DNA of 7,467 nucleotides, taken from positions 1-7,467 of the forward strand of contig JACCYC010000314.1 of NCBI GenBank assembly GCA_013696665.1, in the 5' to 3' direction. Shown here piece after piece: positions 6,253 to 7,467 of this stretch; position 1 is the first letter of the stretch; every line of letters begins with the position of its first letter. This DNA is from Burkholderiaceae bacterium (GTDB taxonomy: Bacteria > Pseudomonadota > Gammaproteobacteria > Burkholderiales > Burkholderiaceae_F). Under the pieces are notes generated by a model. It did no database searches and had not been told where the DNA came from. It saw nothing but the letters and a program-made list of their open reading frames with translations. Both the position numbers and the translations under genes were made by a program.

Positions 6253-7467
6253 TTATTCGAAGAAGTCTGGAAGCAGCCGCAACAGATCGTTGTAGAGCGC
6301 CAGCACGGTGAGAAGACCGAGAAGCGCTACACCGGCACGTTGCCCCCACTCAACGACCCAGTCTGCAGGCGGGCTGCCTTTGATTATTTCGATCAGATAA
6401 TACAGCAGGTGTCCACCATCGAGCATCGGGATCGGCAACAGGTTCAACACTGCGAGACTGATCGAGACAAGAGCGAGAAAACCAAGAAACGCCGCGAGCC
6501 CGATGCGCGCGGTTTGGCCCGCATAGTCTGCAATCGTTACGGGACCCGAAAGATTTTTCCACGACGCCTCCCCGGTGAGCATCTTGCCGAGCATCTTCAA
6601 AGAGAAGACAGCGGTGTCCGCAGTCTTCTGCACAGCGCGGGGGATGCTTTCAAGGGGGCCGTATTGCACCTTGATCGGCGGCAGCCGATCGCTGAGCTCG
6701 GCCCCGATGCGCCCGAAGGTCTTTTCACCTTCGGTGATCCGGGCTGGCGTGATCTGCAGGGGAATCCTCGCCACTTTGCTCTCAGCCGCGTCGCGTTCGA
6801 CTCCGAATTCGATGGGCCGCTCGGCGGACTCGCGAATCAATGCGCGGAGGCGGCTCGCCGATCCAAGCGGTTCTCCATTGGCCGACACAATGCGGTCGCC
6901 CGTTTGCAGGCCCGACTGGAAAGCAGGACTGCCTTCGGTGACTTGGCCAATCCGTGTGGGACCGCTGAACAAAACAAATCCAAGCCGTCCAACAAGATCA
7001 CCGTCGAGATCCTCGGAAGAAACCGGGTCAGCCTGAATGGTGAGTGCACGCCGTCGCTTGTCGCTGCCTTCGACTTCGAGCTCGATCGGATCGGTCGTCA
7101 CTGCGCGCTGCAACAGCAACCAGCGCAGTTCGTTCCAGGACCGCACCGGGTTGCCCGCGACATCGGTCACAGTGTCGCCTGCCAGCAGACCGGCTTTCGC
7201 AGCGGCGCTCGCCTGAGGCGGAGTACCGACGACCGCCGCGGGTTCGAACACGCCGACCACGCTTAGAACCCAGTACACCGCTACGGCTAGAAGCAGATTG
7301 GCGACCGGACCCGCCAGCACGATCGCAATCCGTTTGTAGACCGATTGTCGATTGAACGCCCGCGGCAAATCAGCCGGCGCAATGGGCAGGCACTCCGGGT
7401 CGCGCTCGTCCAGCATCCGCACGTAACCGCCGAGTGGCAGCGCGGCGAGCACCCATTCGGTTCGATC
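6253..7467 (-). CDS. rseP: RIP metalloprotease RseP, site-2 protease (5' end missing)
   Basis: RseP is the inner-membrane zinc protease that makes the second, intramembrane cut in the anti-sigma factor RseA, releasing sigma-E when outer-membrane protein folding fails; it also clears remnant signal peptides. The window holds 404 C-terminal residues, open to the edge. About 50 N-terminal residues, including the first membrane helix with the HExxH zinc motif, lie outside (E. coli total 450). Numbering from the edge: TEWVLAALPLGGYVRMLDER (3-22) matches E. coli [20 protein letters not shown]; a membrane helix spans about 46-72; PDZ1 is about 78-145 and PDZ2 about 172-225. A membrane segment then carries LNLLPIPMLDGGH (341-353), where D350 is the third zinc ligand, and a last helix is at about 378-396. 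It is followed by bamA after 21 nt. The true start is not visible; the GTG at 7452 is internal by alignment. Confidence 0.97.
   Translation of the reverse strand, partial: DRTEWVLAALPLGGYVRMLDERDPECLPIAPADLPRAFNRQSVYKRIAIVLAGPVANLLLAVAVYWVLSVVGVFEPAAVVGTPPQASAAAKAGLLAGDTVTDVAGNPVRSWNELRWLLLQRAVTTDPIELEVEGSDKRRRALTIQADPVSSEDLDGDLVGRLGFVLFSGPTRIGQVTEGSPAFQSGLQTGDRIVSANGEPLGSASRLRALIRESAERPIEFGVERDAAESKVARIPLQITPARITEGEKTFGRIGAELSDRLPPIKVQYGPLESIPRAVQKTADTAVFSLKMLGKMLTGEASWKNLSGPVTIADYAGQTARIGLAAFLGFLALVSISLAVLNLLPIPMLDGGHLLYYLIEIIKGSPPADWVVEWGQRAGVALLGLLTVLALYNDLLRLLPDFFE

Noticed and set aside
6245..6275. Possible sigma-E promoter at the end of rseP (ACTTC ... TTCAGA, minus strand)
   Set aside because: The spacing between the two elements is only about 11 nt and there is no GGAAC; rejected.
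6340..7266. A 308-codon open frame on the plus strand, antisense to rseP
   Set aside because: It is fully opposite a well-conserved gene, its translation shows no recognisable domain or hydrophobic pattern, and long antisense frames are expected in GC-rich coding DNA.
1..7467. An undescribed system, mobile element, CRISPR array or defence island
   Set aside because: Every stretch is accounted for by seven conserved collinear envelope genes with gaps of at most 37 nt; no direct-repeat arrays, terminal inverted repeats or foreign-looking segments were seen.

Overview
The window is a compact, single-strand (minus) segment of the conserved proteobacterial envelope-biogenesis operon. In the direction of transcription (high to low coordinates) it reads rseP (5' end cut off) - bamA - skp/ompH - lpxD - fabZ - lpxA - lpxB (3' end cut off). 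The gene order matches the E. coli rseP-bamA-skp-lpxD-fabZ-lpxA-lpxB block, and every protein aligns by eye with its E. coli counterpart. This order, a five-POTRA BamA of about 790 residues and a GC content near 60% (judged by eye) point to a gammaproteobacterium, or possibly a betaproteobacterium. I cannot place it more narrowly from this sequence.

Layout: partial rseP (site-2 protease of the sigma-E envelope stress pathway) lies at 6253-7467. A 21-nt gap leads to bamA (outer-membrane protein assembly) at 3853-6231. A 37-nt gap, holding a good ribosome binding site, leads to skp (periplasmic chaperone) at 3300-3815. lpxD starts on the codons directly after the skp stop (2196-3296). fabZ overlaps the lpxD stop by one base (1741-2196). 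lpxA starts on the codon directly after the fabZ stop (955-1740). A 13-nt gap leads to lpxB (1-941, truncated by the window edge). There is no gene-free stretch longer than 37 nt. I found no RNA gene, mobile element, CRISPR array, terminator or convincing promoter.

Functionally the genes form two linked sets. RseP, BamA and Skp monitor, insert and escort outer-membrane proteins. LpxA, LpxD and LpxB carry out three of the early cytoplasmic steps of lipid A synthesis. FabZ competes with LpxA and LpxD for the 3-hydroxyacyl-ACP pool and so sits at the branch point between phospholipid and lipid A.

I do not see a previously undescribed system here; this is a core housekeeping region. The points worth a second look are fine-scale. 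Two junctions (skp/lpxD and fabZ/lpxA) have both genes in the same frame separated only by one amber codon. lpxA and bamA use TTG starts. LpxA departs from the usual TIHRGT motif, and LpxD carries a short charged, repeat-bearing C-terminal tail.
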